This document shows positions 1 to 7,504 of a DNA stretch of 64,000 bases, one piece after another. The stretch is taken from the NCBI GenBank assembly GCA_934660915.1, contig CAKUIF010000012.1, forward strand, positions 1-64,000, in the 5' to 3' direction. Within the stretch, counting starts at the first letter, position 1; each line of letters begins with the position of its first letter. A program made the position numbers and the translations under genes. Below the pieces are notes generated by a model that saw nothing but the letters and a program-made list of their open reading frames with translations, did no database searches and had not been told where the DNA came from. This stretch comes from an uncultured Olsenella sp. (GTDB lineage Bacteria; Actinomycetota; Coriobacteriia; Coriobacteriales; Atopobiaceae).

Positions 1-52
1 TGTGCCATTTCAAAACAAACTGCACCTCCCGAACCCGGACTTTTATTTCACG

Positions 53-76
53 GTCCAAATTTGGGGGTGCAGTTCA
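53..76 (+). mobile_element. Probable right terminus of an IS3-like element
   Basis: This stretch closely matches the right end of the complete IS3-family element elsewhere in the window (59276-59299). Both contain GTCCAA, a T-rich step, a run of G and then GCAGTTCA as the last bases. An inverted partner with core AACTGCACC lies just upstream at about 19-27. The transposase, if present, is outside the window, so this may be an intact related element or only a solo end. Confidence 0.45.
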
Positions 77-77
77 G

Positions 78-282
78 GCTGGAACCGAGGGTTTCTTAGC
101 AATTCGATCTTTTGAGCAGCTGGAGCTTAGCGTTTCTTAGCGCTGGGGAGTTCCGCGCAGCTGGAGCTTGGCGTTTCTTAGCGCGGGGGAGTTCCGAGCA
201 GCTGGGACCTGGGCTTTCTTAGCGCACCCGGGTTCCGCGAGGCTGGAACCCGGCACATCTTAGCGCCCACCGCCGCGCGCCC
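78..282. repeat. Five-unit 41-bp tandem repeat
   Basis: Units begin at 78, 119, 160, 201 and 242, an exact 41-bp period. Each starts GCTGGA or GCTGGG, has the core TTTCTTAGC (ATCTTAGC in the last unit), and most end near GTTCCG. Units 2 and 3 are nearly identical; 1 and 5 are diverged. There are no unique spacers, so it is not a CRISPR array. Related single units occur at 10880-10906 and 34196-34306. Function is unknown. Confidence 0.8.
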
Positions 283-293
283 GGAAAAGAAGC

Positions 294-992
294 TCACTCG
301 GGCCAGACGAACTCCGTGCGGCCGGCCTCCCCGCCGTCGATGAGGAGGTTCTGCCCGGTCATGAAGCGGTTCTGGACCGCGACGAAATAGACCCAGTCGG
401 CGATCTCCTCGGGCGAGGCCCAGCGGCGCAGCGGCGTCAAGTCCATGATGCGCGACCACATGCGCTCGTCGTCCATGACGGGGCGGTTGAGCTCGGTCGT
501 CACGCCGCCCGGGTCCACGCTGTTGCAGGTGGCCTGGGGCGCCAGGCGCATCGCCACGTTCTTCGTGTACGCGCAGACGCCGCCCTTGCTCGCCGCGTAG
601 GCAGGAAACTCGCTGCCCGTGTGCGCGCTCGCGGAGCCCACGTTGACCACGGCGCGGATGCGCGGGGCGGGAGTGCGGGCGAGCTCGCGCTTCTCGCCGG
701 AGGCCTCGCCGCAGAAGGCGTACTTCTCGACGACGTTGATGGTGCCGCGAAGGTTCACGGAGATGTCGTCGGGCGAGCCCTGGACGCCGGCGCAGCTTAC
801 CACGACCTGCGGCGCAAGGCCGGAAGGCAGACTCCCCTCATCCGCTACATCGCAAATAAAGTGCTGGTAAGAAGGACTGTCGATGCTCGGCCCTGCGCAG
901 TCGAGGCCCCAGACGCGGTGCCCCTCGTCGAGGAACTTGAGCGCGGTCGCGCGCCCGATTCCCGACGACGTGCCCGTGATCAGGGCGTCCAC
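294..992 (-). CDS. SDR family NAD(P)-dependent oxidoreductase
   Basis: This 232-aa classical short-chain dehydrogenase has a Rossmann fold and is presumably cytoplasmic. The cofactor loop TGTSSGIG lies at residues 6-13. The active-site Ser is in VGSASA and the catalytic pair is in YAASK. The C-terminal part ends in the SDR signature GQNLLIDGG. The start is a GTG whose first base is the last base of the upstream transporter's stop codon, so the two genes are translationally coupled. The segment after the cofactor motif is short compared with typical 245-255-aa SDRs. The substrate cannot be read from sequence. Confidence 0.85.
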   Translation of the reverse strand: MDALITGTSSGIGRATALKFLDEGHRVWGLDCAGPSIDSPSYQHFICDVADEGSLPSGLAPQVVVSCAGVQGSPDDISVNLRGTINVVEKYAFCGEASGEKRELARTPAPRIRAVVNVGSASAHTGSEFPAYAASKGGVCAYTKNVAMRLAPQATCNSVDPGGVTTELNRPVMDDERMWSRIMDLTPLRRWASPEEIADWVYFVAVQNRFMTGQNLLIDGGEAGRTEFVWPE

Positions 993-1729
993 TAGAGCCT
1001 CGCCTCGAGTTCGGCGGCGTGCGCCTGGACGTACTTCTCGCCAACGCCCTCGCGCTCCCAGCCGCTGGCCACGCGGAAGCCGACGGGGGAGAGCACAATC
1101 TCGCAGAGGAGCTCGGCGAGCGCGCCGGTGATGGAGCAGGTGAGGACCTGCACCCACGACCAGCCGAAGAACGCGTGGGAGACCACGACGGCGAACACGA
1201 GGTTGTCGACGAACTGGCCGATGCCGGTGCTCACGTAGCTGCGCAGCGCGAAGGTGGCGAAGCTGCCGTTGTCGGTGAGGTGGCCGATGAACTGGTTGAC
1301 GTGCGAGTTCACGAAGGAGGAGCAGAGCATGGCGAGCGAGCTGCCGAGCACGACGTACCATGAGCCGCCGATGGTGGCGTTGAGCGCCGCGTTGACCTCG
1401 AGCAAGCCGGTGTCGTAGTAGGCGCCCCACATGCCGGGGGCGAGGCTGACGAGCCAGAACAGCAGGCTCACGGCGAGGTTGATGCCCAGCGCCAGGATCG
1501 ACACCTTGACGGAGGCCTTGGGCCCGAAGCGCTTGCAGATCATGTCCATGCAGAGGAACGACACCCACGAGAGGGTGAATCCGCAATCGAGCGCGAGCCA
1601 CGGCAGGCTGACCAGCTCTTTGTTGGCCAGAAGGTTCATCAAGATGACGCTCACGATGAAGCAGGTGACGGTGGAGGCGGGGATGCTGCGCAGGAGGAGC
1701 TTGTAGTCCTCAAGGACGTTCTTGATCAT
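992..1729 (-). CDS. VUT/YhhQ family transporter (queuosine precursor type)
   Basis: A 245-aa integral membrane protein with about six hydrophobic segments and the family pattern of the VUT (YhhQ, DUF165) proteins: a conserved FTLSWVSFLCMDMICKRFGP-type stretch near residues 50-70 and a polar SHVNQFIGH segment near 165. YhhQ proteins import queuosine precursors such as preQ0 or preQ1 for tRNA modification. The N-terminus MIKNVLEDYKLLLRSIP resembles the longer members of the family. It is the first gene of a two-gene minus-strand unit with the SDR. The 210-bp leader may hold a preQ1 riboswitch. Exact substrate is inferred from family only. Confidence 0.75.
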   Translation of the reverse strand: MIKNVLEDYKLLLRSIPASTVTCFIVSVILMNLLANKELVSLPWLALDCGFTLSWVSFLCMDMICKRFGPKASVKVSILALGINLAVSLLFWLVSLAPGMWGAYYDTGLLEVNAALNATIGGSWYVVLGSSLAMLCSSFVNSHVNQFIGHLTDNGSFATFALRSYVSTGIGQFVDNLVFAVVVSHAFFGWSWVQVLTCSITGALAELLCEIVLSPVGFRVASGWEREGVGEKYVQAHAAELEARL

Positions 1730-1740
1730 GCGGTTGTCTC

Positions 1741-1795
1741 TCTTTCCTTTGGTTTTAGCTTCTAACGCGCTGGATATCGGAGTAGAACAGCGCGG
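1741..1795 (-). promoter_or_regulatory. Candidate preQ1-like leader of the transporter
   Basis: Read on the minus strand there is a 6-bp stem GCGCTG/CAGCGC (plus-strand 1788-1793 and 1767-1772). Its loop begins TTCTA, and an A-rich tail containing TAGAA runs into the Shine-Dalgarno. TTCTA and TAGAA can pair as a pseudoknot, the layout of preQ1 class I switches. The match is by eye only and could be chance. Confidence 0.25.
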
Positions 1796-1941
1796 GCGGC
1801 GGATCCGCCGGATACGACCTGAACAGCATAGCCCTTGTTTCCACTTATTTCCATGGGGGCGCTGCGGCGGCCTCGGGGCGCCCGGGGAGGGATAGAATGA
1901 ATCGTTTTTGTTTCAGTGAGTCACAGCAAGAAAGGCTTTGC

Positions 1942-2976
1942 ATGACTGAATCTCTCGACCTTGCCAAGAAGGGCAAGGGCATCCTCCTGTGTTTTGCGAT
2001 CGCGGTGGTCGCGTGGATCTGCGGCCAGCACGCCGAGGTGGTCGGAGGGCCGGTTTTCGGCATCCTGCTCGGCATGCTCCTGGCGCAGGCGCTGCGCGGG
2101 CGCGACGCCTCGTCGCTGCAACCCGGCGTCAAGTTCACGTCCAAGTACATCCTTCAGGCGGCCGTCGTCTTCCTTGGTTTCGGCCTTAACCTCGCGCAGG
2201 TCGCGAAGGTCGGCGCCACGAGCCTTCCGGTGATTCTCTCCACCATCTCGACGTCGCTTATCGTTTCCTTCGTGATGTGTCGCGCCATGCACGTGCCCGG
2301 AAAGATCGCCACGCTCATCGGCGTGGGCTCCTCCATATGCGGCGGCTCCGCTATCGCCGCGACCGCGCCCGTGATCCGCGCCGACGACGAGGACGTGGCC
2401 CAGGCCATCTCGGTGATCTTCCTCTTCAACGTGATCGCCGCGCTCGTCTTTCCCACCCTCGGCGGCATGCTGGGGCTCACCAACGAGGGCTTCGGCCTCT
2501 TTGCGGGAACCGCCGTCAACGACACCTCGTCGGTGACGGCCGCCGCGGCCGCGTGGGACGGCATGCACCCGGGCGCCAACACGCTCGACGCCGCCACCAT
2601 CGTCAAGCTCACGAGGACGCTCGCCATCATCCCGATCACGCTTGCGCTCGCCGTCTGGCAGATGCGCGCTGACCGCCTCGCGGGCGGGGAGGGCAAGAGC
2701 ACCTTCAGCCTGCGCCGGGCGTTCCCGACCTTCGTGGGCCTCTTTGTGCTCGCGAGCCTTGTGACCACCGTGTTCGCGCTGCCGGCCGCCGTCACCGCGC
2801 CTCTCAAGACGCTCTCGAAGTTCCTCATTGTGATGGCCATGAGCGCCATCGGCCTCAACACCGACATCGTTAAGCTCGTGCGGACGGGCGGCAAGCCCAT
2901 CGCGCTGGGCGCCTGCTGCTGGGTCGCCATCGCCTGCGTGAGCCTGGCCATGCAGCACGTCATCGGCATCTGGTAA
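1942..2976 (+). CDS. YeiH family putative sulfate exporter
   Basis: A 344-aa polytopic membrane protein of the YeiH/UPF0324 family, with roughly ten hydrophobic segments. Family marks include GPVFGILLGML near the N-terminus, a glycine/serine-rich GSSICGGSAIAA near residue 130, and the segment FNVIAALVFPTLG. The start chosen is the ATG of MTESLDLAKK, six bases after AGAAAGG; an earlier in-frame ATG lacks a convincing ribosome site. The gene is transcribed divergently from the VUT transporter and followed by a 31-bp repeat pair that may end transcription. Sulfate or sulfonate export is the family label and has little direct support. Confidence 0.85.
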   Translation: MTESLDLAKKGKGILLCFAIAVVAWICGQHAEVVGGPVFGILLGMLLAQALRGRDASSLQPGVKFTSKYILQAAVVFLGFGLNLAQVAKVGATSLPVILSTISTSLIVSFVMCRAMHVPGKIATLIGVGSSICGGSAIAATAPVIRADDEDVAQAISVIFLFNVIAALVFPTLGGMLGLTNEGFGLFAGTAVNDTSSVTAAAAAWDGMHPGANTLDAATIVKLTRTLAIIPITLALAVWQMRADRLAGGEGKSTFSLRRAFPTFVGLFVLASLVTTVFALPAAVTAPLKTLSKFLIVMAMSAIGLNTDIVKLVRTGGKPIALGACCWVAIACVSLAMQHVIGIW

Positions 2977-2991
2977 GAAGGCGCCGCAATC

Positions 2992-3055
2992 TGGGACAAA
3001 ATCCCCCGTCCCTTTTGTCTCAGTTGGGACAAAAGGGACGGGGGATTTTGTCCCA
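2992..3055. repeat. 31-bp intergenic element, head-to-head pair
   Basis: Two copies of the window-wide 31-bp element lie in opposite orientation (2992-3022 and 3025-3055), separated by two bases, so the pair makes one long hairpin. The first copy differs by GTCTCA for GTCCCA. It sits between the converging yeiH-type gene and the methyltransferase and could act as a bidirectional terminator. Confidence 0.9.
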
Positions 3056-3079
3056 AAATGTGTGCGATATGTGGTCGGC

Positions 3080-3727
3080 CTAGGAGGGCTTGCGCGCAAC
3101 CAGGTGGGCACGGAAGCCCTTCTGTGCCTCGAGCTTGAGCAGGAGGAACCCGGCCCTCTCGGCGAGCGCGCGAAGCTCGGACACCTTGCAGATCCGGACA
3201 TCGCCGTGGCCCGCGAGGCGCGCCAACGGTAGCTCAAAGGTGTTCATGAGCCATACCACGAAGTCGCTCGACGTGTAGTCGCGCAGAATCAGACGCCCGC
3301 CGGGGCGCAGGACGCGGGCCGCCTCGGCGAAGAACCTCTCGGGGTGCGGATAGTGATGGAAACTGTTGGAGCAGAGCACGGCGTCGAAGCTTTGCGACTC
3401 GAAGGGCAGGGCTTCGGCGTCCCCGACGACGAAGCGGACGTTCCCGAGCTGCTTGGCGCGGGCCTCCTCGATCATTTTGGGCGTGAGGTCGAGCCCCGTC
3501 AGGTGCTTGTCCGGGTATTCCCCGTGCAGCAGCTCCAGGACTGCTCCGGTCCCGCAGCCCACGTCGAGCACGTCCTCGAATGGCTCGAGCGCGAGCTCCT
3601 CGAGCATCTGCGGGTAGTCGTCCTTGCACATCTCGTAGATCCCGGCATGGCCGGACTCGTAGACCTTCGCCGCCTCGGTGAACTCTTTGATGGAAAGCTG
3701 CTTGAGCTCTTCTGCCGATCTGGCCAT
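3080..3727 (-). CDS. Class I SAM-dependent methyltransferase
   Basis: A 215-aa methyltransferase of the Methyltransf_11 type. Motif I VLDVGCGTG lies near residues 53-61, an acidic residue binding the ribose is in GLDLTP, and GDAEALPF and LRPGGRLIL are the later motifs. The start ATG follows GGAGGG by five bases; the longer reading frame upstream belongs to the permease gene. Only eight bases separate it from the permease stop, so it is the third gene of the ABC operon. Its substrate is unknown; the context suggests modification of a metabolite handled by the transporter, or a small-molecule product. Confidence 0.85.
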   Translation of the reverse strand: MARSAEELKQLSIKEFTEAAKVYESGHAGIYEMCKDDYPQMLEELALEPFEDVLDVGCGTGAVLELLHGEYPDKHLTGLDLTPKMIEEARAKQLGNVRFVVGDAEALPFESQSFDAVLCSNSFHHYPHPERFFAEAARVLRPGGRLILRDYTSSDFVVWLMNTFELPLARLAGHGDVRICKVSELRALAERAGFLLLKLEAQKGFRAHLVARKPS

Positions 3728-3735
3728 GGGCCCTC

Positions 3736-6402
3736 CTATTCCTGGACCTTGAGCGCCTCGGCGAGGCTGACGCGTTTGATGGAGCGCGTGTGCAGGAGCG
3801 CCACGACGAGGTAGGTCGCAAACCCGATGCCTGCGCACTCGGCCATCGACCACCACGGCACGTAGATCTCGATGTTGCCGTTGTAGGCGAGCAGCATCGC
3901 GCGGAAGATCGCGGTGAGCGAGCCGATGATCACGGGCAGGCTCAGCACGAGCGAGGCCGCCACGCACAGCGTGATCGAACGGATGTAGAGGCGCGAGATC
4001 TCGCCGTCGCGGTAGCCGAAGACCTTCATGTAGCTGATGGAGCGCGCGCTGCGGTCGATCACGGCCTTGGTCAGCAGGTACATGAAAAGAAGGAAGATGA
4101 ACACGGCGAGCCCCACCATCATCCCGATCAGGTCGCTCATCATGCCGATGAACTGGTCGCCCACGGCGCGCATGTCGTCGGGCGTGGTGTCGCCGGCGAA
4201 GTAGCGCGCGTCGAAGTCGAGCTTCTCGTCGCTCGCGTAGCCGTTGAAGTACGAGGCGTCGTTGCCGAAGAGCTCGTTGAAGTTGCCGATGGCCATGTAG
4301 ACGTTCATGTCTGACTTGGAGCCCCAGGCGGAGCCGTCGCCGGCGTACTCGAGGGAGTAGTCCTTGTCCTCGTACTTGTCGTGGAAGTCGACCTGCTGCC
4401 CTTCTTTCCAGCTGAACTTGTCAAGAAGCCCGCGGCCGAAGACGACGCGGCCGTCGCCGACGTCCAGGCCCTTCCAGTAGCGCGAGTCGGGCGAGACGCC
4501 GTAGACGGTCACGGTTTCGGTGCCGTTGCCCTCGCCGCGGTCGTATTGCAGCTGGTAAACGGCGTACTTCTCGGCCTGCTCGATTTTCTCGGCGCCGTTG
4601 TCGGTGGTGTTCACGGGGTGGATGTCGTCGTTTTCGGCATCGATGTTGGAGGCGTCGTCGATGAGGTCGATCGCCTCGTCGCGGTCGCAGCCGAGGGCGC
4701 CTACGATGTCGTCGAGGCGCGCGTAGAGGGCGTCCTTCTTTGTTCGGACCTCCTCGAGCGCGTCGCTCGCTGCCTGCATGTTGTCGGCGCTGGGCGACGC
4801 CGCGAGGGCGTCGGCCGCCGCCTGGGCCGCGTCGGCCGCGGCGTCGAGCTCGTCCTCGGCGTCCTCGGCGGCGGAAAGAAGGGCGCCGTCGACGGACTGC
4901 AGGCGGTCGAGCGCCGCCCATTGTTCGCGCTGCTCGGCTGTGCCCTCAAGCTCGAGCGGGGCCTTGAACGTGTATTGGTGCTCCGCCACGAGGCTCGTCT
5001 CGAGGTTGTCGGCGTAGTGCGTCATCGTGGGGAGGATCGCCAGGCCGAAGAGCAGAAGCAGCGAGGCGAAGGCGATGCCCACGAACAGCGTGGCGAAGTT
5101 GCCGAGGTTGCGCAGAAAGACGCGCAGGCGGAAGCGCGCGACGAAGCCCATGCGCTCGGGCAGCCGCAGGCCTCGTTTGGTGCCTGACTTCCCGCTGGCC
5201 TCGTGGCGCAAAAACTGCAGGGGCGTCTTGCCCATCTTGCGAAGAAGCCCCACGAGCGTGATGAGGATGAGCGCGGCGGCGGGCACCACGGCGCACTTGA
5301 CGAAGATCTCCCAGCTCCAGTACACGCGGAAGGGCGGCAGGCTGTAGGAGCCGTAGTAGAGGTTGCGCATGGGCTCGGTGAAGAACGCGACGCCGAGGGC
5401 ACATCCCAGGCCGGCCGCGAGGATGCCCACGACGGCGGGAAGCGCGAGGTAGTGGAGGACGATCTCGCGCTTGCGGTAGCCGCTGGCGAGCAGCGTCCCG
5501 ATGACGGCGCTCTCCTCCTCGATGGTGGCGTCGGTGAGCACGACGAAGACGAAGGCCATGATCACGATGATGATGTCGAGCAGCGTCGTCCACATGGCGG
5601 AGTCGCCGTCCACGTCGTCGCGCGCGTACCCGATGCCCTGGTTGGAGTCGGCGTCGACGAGGTCGTCCACGCGCGCGTCCGCGTCCGTTAATGCCTCGAC
5701 CATGTCCTTCTCGGCATCGGTGCGCTCGGCGACGGAGAGGTCGCGGTCCTTGAAGGTGAACGAGTAAGTGTAGGTGGGCGCGCCGCCGGCGTCCTCGAGC
5801 GCGGCGAAGCCGGCGTCCGTGACCTCGGCCACGCCGAAAGTGATGGTGTTCACCGTGAAGTCGGAGTTGTTGAGGAAGAGCGCCTGGCTGTCGGGCAGGG
5901 TCATGATGCCGCAGATGGTGTAGGCGCGCCCGCAGAGCTCGACCTTGTCGCCCACGGCGAGGTCGTTGTTCGTGGCGAAGACGCGGTCGACGGCGACCTC
6001 GTCGTCTGCCTGCGGCTCCGCGCCCTCGCAGTAGGACGCGAGGTCGATTTCGGTGCGGTGCGCATAGGTGCGCAGCGTGCGCTTGGTGCCGTCGTCACCC
6101 GTGGGCTTCTTTATGGCCGCGTCTATGGAGAAGTTCTTGTGGAGCGTGACGCCGCCCACGTCCTCCGCGGCGTCCTCGGCCGCCTTGATCTGGGCATCGG
6201 TCGCCTCAAAGGAGGTCGTCACGCGGCCGTCCTCGATCGTGTACTCGTCGCGCATATCGTCGATGAGGCGGCCGATGGAGTGCGCGGCGAGCAAGAAGCC
6301 CGAGGTGAGGGCGATGCTTCCGCACATGAGCAGAAAGATGCCGAGGTACTTGCCTATGTTGCGACGCAGCTCGCGGGGAAGCCGCTTGGCCAGGGGAGTC
6401 AT
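3736..6402 (-). CDS. FtsX-like ABC transporter permease
   Basis: An 888-aa permease of the MacB/FtsX superfamily. It has an N-terminal membrane segment (about 17-40) and a large outer domain (41-265). An FtsX core of membrane helices follows (about 272-300, 318-345, 368-388, 435-458), then a second outer domain and three C-terminal helices from about 770 on. The second outer domain contains an Ala/Asp-rich coiled coil at about 497-568. The stop is seven bases from the methyltransferase start codon, and the start lies seven bases after the ATPase stop. Two-domain permeases of this size usually extrude lipids, peptides or toxins, or act mechanically, rather than import solutes. Substrate not inferable. 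Confidence 0.9.
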   Translation of the reverse strand: MTPLAKRLPRELRRNIGKYLGIFLLMCGSIALTSGFLLAAHSIGRLIDDMRDEYTIEDGRVTTSFEATDAQIKAAEDAAEDVGGVTLHKNFSIDAAIKKPTGDDGTKRTLRTYAHRTEIDLASYCEGAEPQADDEVAVDRVFATNNDLAVGDKVELCGRAYTICGIMTLPDSQALFLNNSDFTVNTITFGVAEVTDAGFAALEDAGGAPTYTYSFTFKDRDLSVAERTDAEKDMVEALTDADARVDDLVDADSNQGIGYARDDVDGDSAMWTTLLDIIIVIMAFVFVVLTDATIEEESAVIGTLLASGYRKREIVLHYLALPAVVGILAAGLGCALGVAFFTEPMRNLYYGSYSLPPFRVYWSWEIFVKCAVVPAAALILITLVGLLRKMGKTPLQFLRHEASGKSGTKRGLRLPERMGFVARFRLRVFLRNLGNFATLFVGIAFASLLLLFGLAILPTMTHYADNLETSLVAEHQYTFKAPLELEGTAEQREQWAALDRLQSVDGALLSAAEDAEDELDAAADAAQAAADALAASPSADNMQAASDALEEVRTKKDALYARLDDIVGALGCDRDEAIDLIDDASNIDAENDDIHPVNTTDNGAEKIEQAEKYAVYQLQYDRGEGNGTETVTVYGVSPDSRYWKGLDVGDGRVVFGRGLLDKFSWKEGQQVDFHDKYEDKDYSLEYAGDGSAWGSKSDMNVYMAIGNFNELFGNDASYFNGYASDEKLDFDARYFAGDTTPDDMRAVGDQFIGMMSDLIGMMVGLAVFIFLLFMYLLTKAVIDRSARSISYMKVFGYRDGEISRLYIRSITLCVAASLVLSLPVIIGSLTAIFRAMLLAYNGNIEIYVPWWSMAECAGIGFATYLVVALLHTRSIKRVSLAEALKVQE

Positions 6403-6409
6403 GGGGCGC

Positions 6410-7123
6410 CTACCAATCGAGCTCGGAGGCGGACACGGGCGACTCGTTGGCCTCGTCTTCGGCCAGGCGCCCGTCGCGCAGGCGCAGCACGCGGTCGGCC
6501 ATGCGGGCGATGGCGGCGTTGTGCGTCACGATCACGATGGTGCAGCCGTACTCCCGGTTCACGCGCTCCATGAGCTCGAGCACTTCTTTCGAGGTCTTGT
6601 AGTCGAGGGCGCCCGTGGGCTCGTCGCACAGGATGAGGCCGGGGTTCTTCACGAGCGCGCGGCCGATGGCGCAGCGCTGCTGCTGGCCGCCGGAGACCTG
6701 GCGCGGGAACTTGTTGCGGTGCTCCCAGAGGCCGAGCGAGCGCAGCAGGTCCTCCATGGGCAGGGGGTTTGCCGAGAGGTGCGCCGTGACCTCGATGTTT
6801 TCCTTGATGGTGAGGTCGGGCACGAGGTTGTAGAACTGGAAGACGAAGCCGAGCTCGCGGCGGCGGTACTCGCCGAGGTCCTTCGGCGAGAGGGACGTGA
6901 GCTCGCAGCCGCCGACCGAGATCGTGCCGCCGTCGGCGCCCTCGAGGCCGCCGATGAGGTTCAGGAAGGTCGACTTGCCCGAGCCCGAGGGGCCGAGCAT
7001 GACGCAGACCTCGCCGCGGTTCACGGCGGTGGTGATGCCGTCGAGCACCTGGACGCGCGCCTCGCCGTCTCCGTAGTGTTTCTTGAGGTCGTCTACCACA
7101 AGGTAGGGGGTGTTGCCCTTCAT
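6410..7123 (-). CDS. ABC transporter ATP-binding protein (LolD/MacB type)
   Basis: A 237-aa ATPase with Walker A GPSGSGKS, a Q-loop at VFQFYNLVP, signature VSGGQQQR, Walker B LILCDEPTGALD and switch His in VTHN. This is the MacB/LolD/FtsE class that pairs with FtsX-like permeases, matching the next gene. The ATG start follows GGAG by seven bases; an upstream in-frame TTG is less likely. It heads a three-gene minus-strand operon. The leader carries two adjoining 16-bp dyads at 7179-7210, so expression is probably metal-controlled. Confidence 0.92.
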   Translation of the reverse strand: MKGNTPYLVVDDLKKHYGDGEARVQVLDGITTAVNRGEVCVMLGPSGSGKSTFLNLIGGLEGADGGTISVGGCELTSLSPKDLGEYRRRELGFVFQFYNLVPDLTIKENIEVTAHLSANPLPMEDLLRSLGLWEHRNKFPRQVSGGQQQRCAIGRALVKNPGLILCDEPTGALDYKTSKEVLELMERVNREYGCTIVIVTHNAAIARMADRVLRLRDGRLAEDEANESPVSASELDW

Positions 7124-7178
7124 GGGACGCTCCAATCGTTGCGCGAAGGCTAACGGAGCGGTCGTCGTGGAAGGCAGA

Positions 7179-7210
7179 GTTAGCCTAGGTTGAAGTTAAG
7201 CTAGGCTAAC
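7179..7210 (-). promoter_or_regulatory. Tandem DtxR/MntR-like boxes
   Basis: Two 16-bp boxes lie exactly next to each other (7179-7194 and 7195-7210). Together they form an inverted repeat with perfect 10-bp arms, GTTAGCCTAG and CTAGGCTAAC. Each resembles the dyad GTTAACCAAGGCTAAC found before the flavodoxin, gpmA-mntH and Feo-related genes. They lie about 55 bases upstream of the ABC operon start. The regulator is not in the window; a DtxR-family repressor is inferred from motif shape and gene content. Confidence 0.6.
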
Positions 7211-7220
7211 AATAACAGAT

Positions 7221-7316
7221 TGGGACAAAAGGGACGGGGGATTTTGTCCCAACTTGTGGAGGGGCGTGCGGCCAAGTCCACAATTTGGGACAAAATCCCC
7301 CGTCCCTTTTGTCCCA
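7221..7316. repeat. 31-bp intergenic element, inverted pair
   Basis: Two copies of the 31-bp element (7221-7251 and 7286-7316) face each other across a 34-base spacer. Flanking bases TTGGGACAAA and TCCCAA are conserved with other copies. The pair separates the metal-box promoter region from the terminator of the MFS unit. Confidence 0.9.
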
Positions 7317-7350
7317 AAAAACGCGAGGCTCGCGGGAGCCTCGCGTTTTT
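7316..7350. terminator. Bidirectional rho-independent terminator
   Basis: Arms CGCGAGGCTC (7322-7331) and GAGCCTCGCG (7336-7345) form a perfect 10-bp stem. It is flanked by A6 on one side and T5 on the other, so it can stop transcription from either side. It follows the MFS transporter and small-ORF unit. Confidence 0.85.
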
Positions 7351-7373
7351 GCGTGCGCGCGTTGAATGTGGCC

Positions 7374-7496
7374 TCAGAGCTTGATGCTGATGCCGGAGAA
7401 GGGCTCCCAGCCGCCCTTCTTGTCGCCATCGCGGCCGTCGTGACCGCCGTCGCGCCCGCCGAGCGCGACGGACACCCCGCCGAACAGCGTGCCCAT
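7374..7496 (-). CDS. Possible small Gly-rich protein
   Basis: A 40-codon frame starts with ATG eight bases after the MFS stop codon and is preceded by GGGAG, which overlaps that stop, as in coupled genes. The peptide is rich in Gly and Asp (GGRDGGHDGRDGDKKGG) and has no recognised domain. It ends just before the terminator. The good ribosome site and placement support it; its composition is what GC-rich noncoding DNA also gives, so it stays uncertain. Confidence 0.35.
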   Translation of the reverse strand: MGTLFGGVSVALGGRDGGHDGRDGDKKGGWEPFSGISIKL

Positions 7497-7504
7497 CCGT
7501 CTCC

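Noticed and set aside
78..282. Tandem repeats considered as a CRISPR array
   Set aside because: Units follow each other without unique spacers and are 41 bp in total; no cas genes lie near.
294..1601. 435-aa reading frame as one SDR fusion protein
   Set aside because: The first 200 residues are Arg/His-rich shadow of the YhhQ-type gene; the SDR begins at the GTG at 992.
4378..5187. Long open frames on the opposite strand of the permease gene
   Set aside because: They are Val/Gly/Arg-rich shadows with no domain, caused by high third-position GC.
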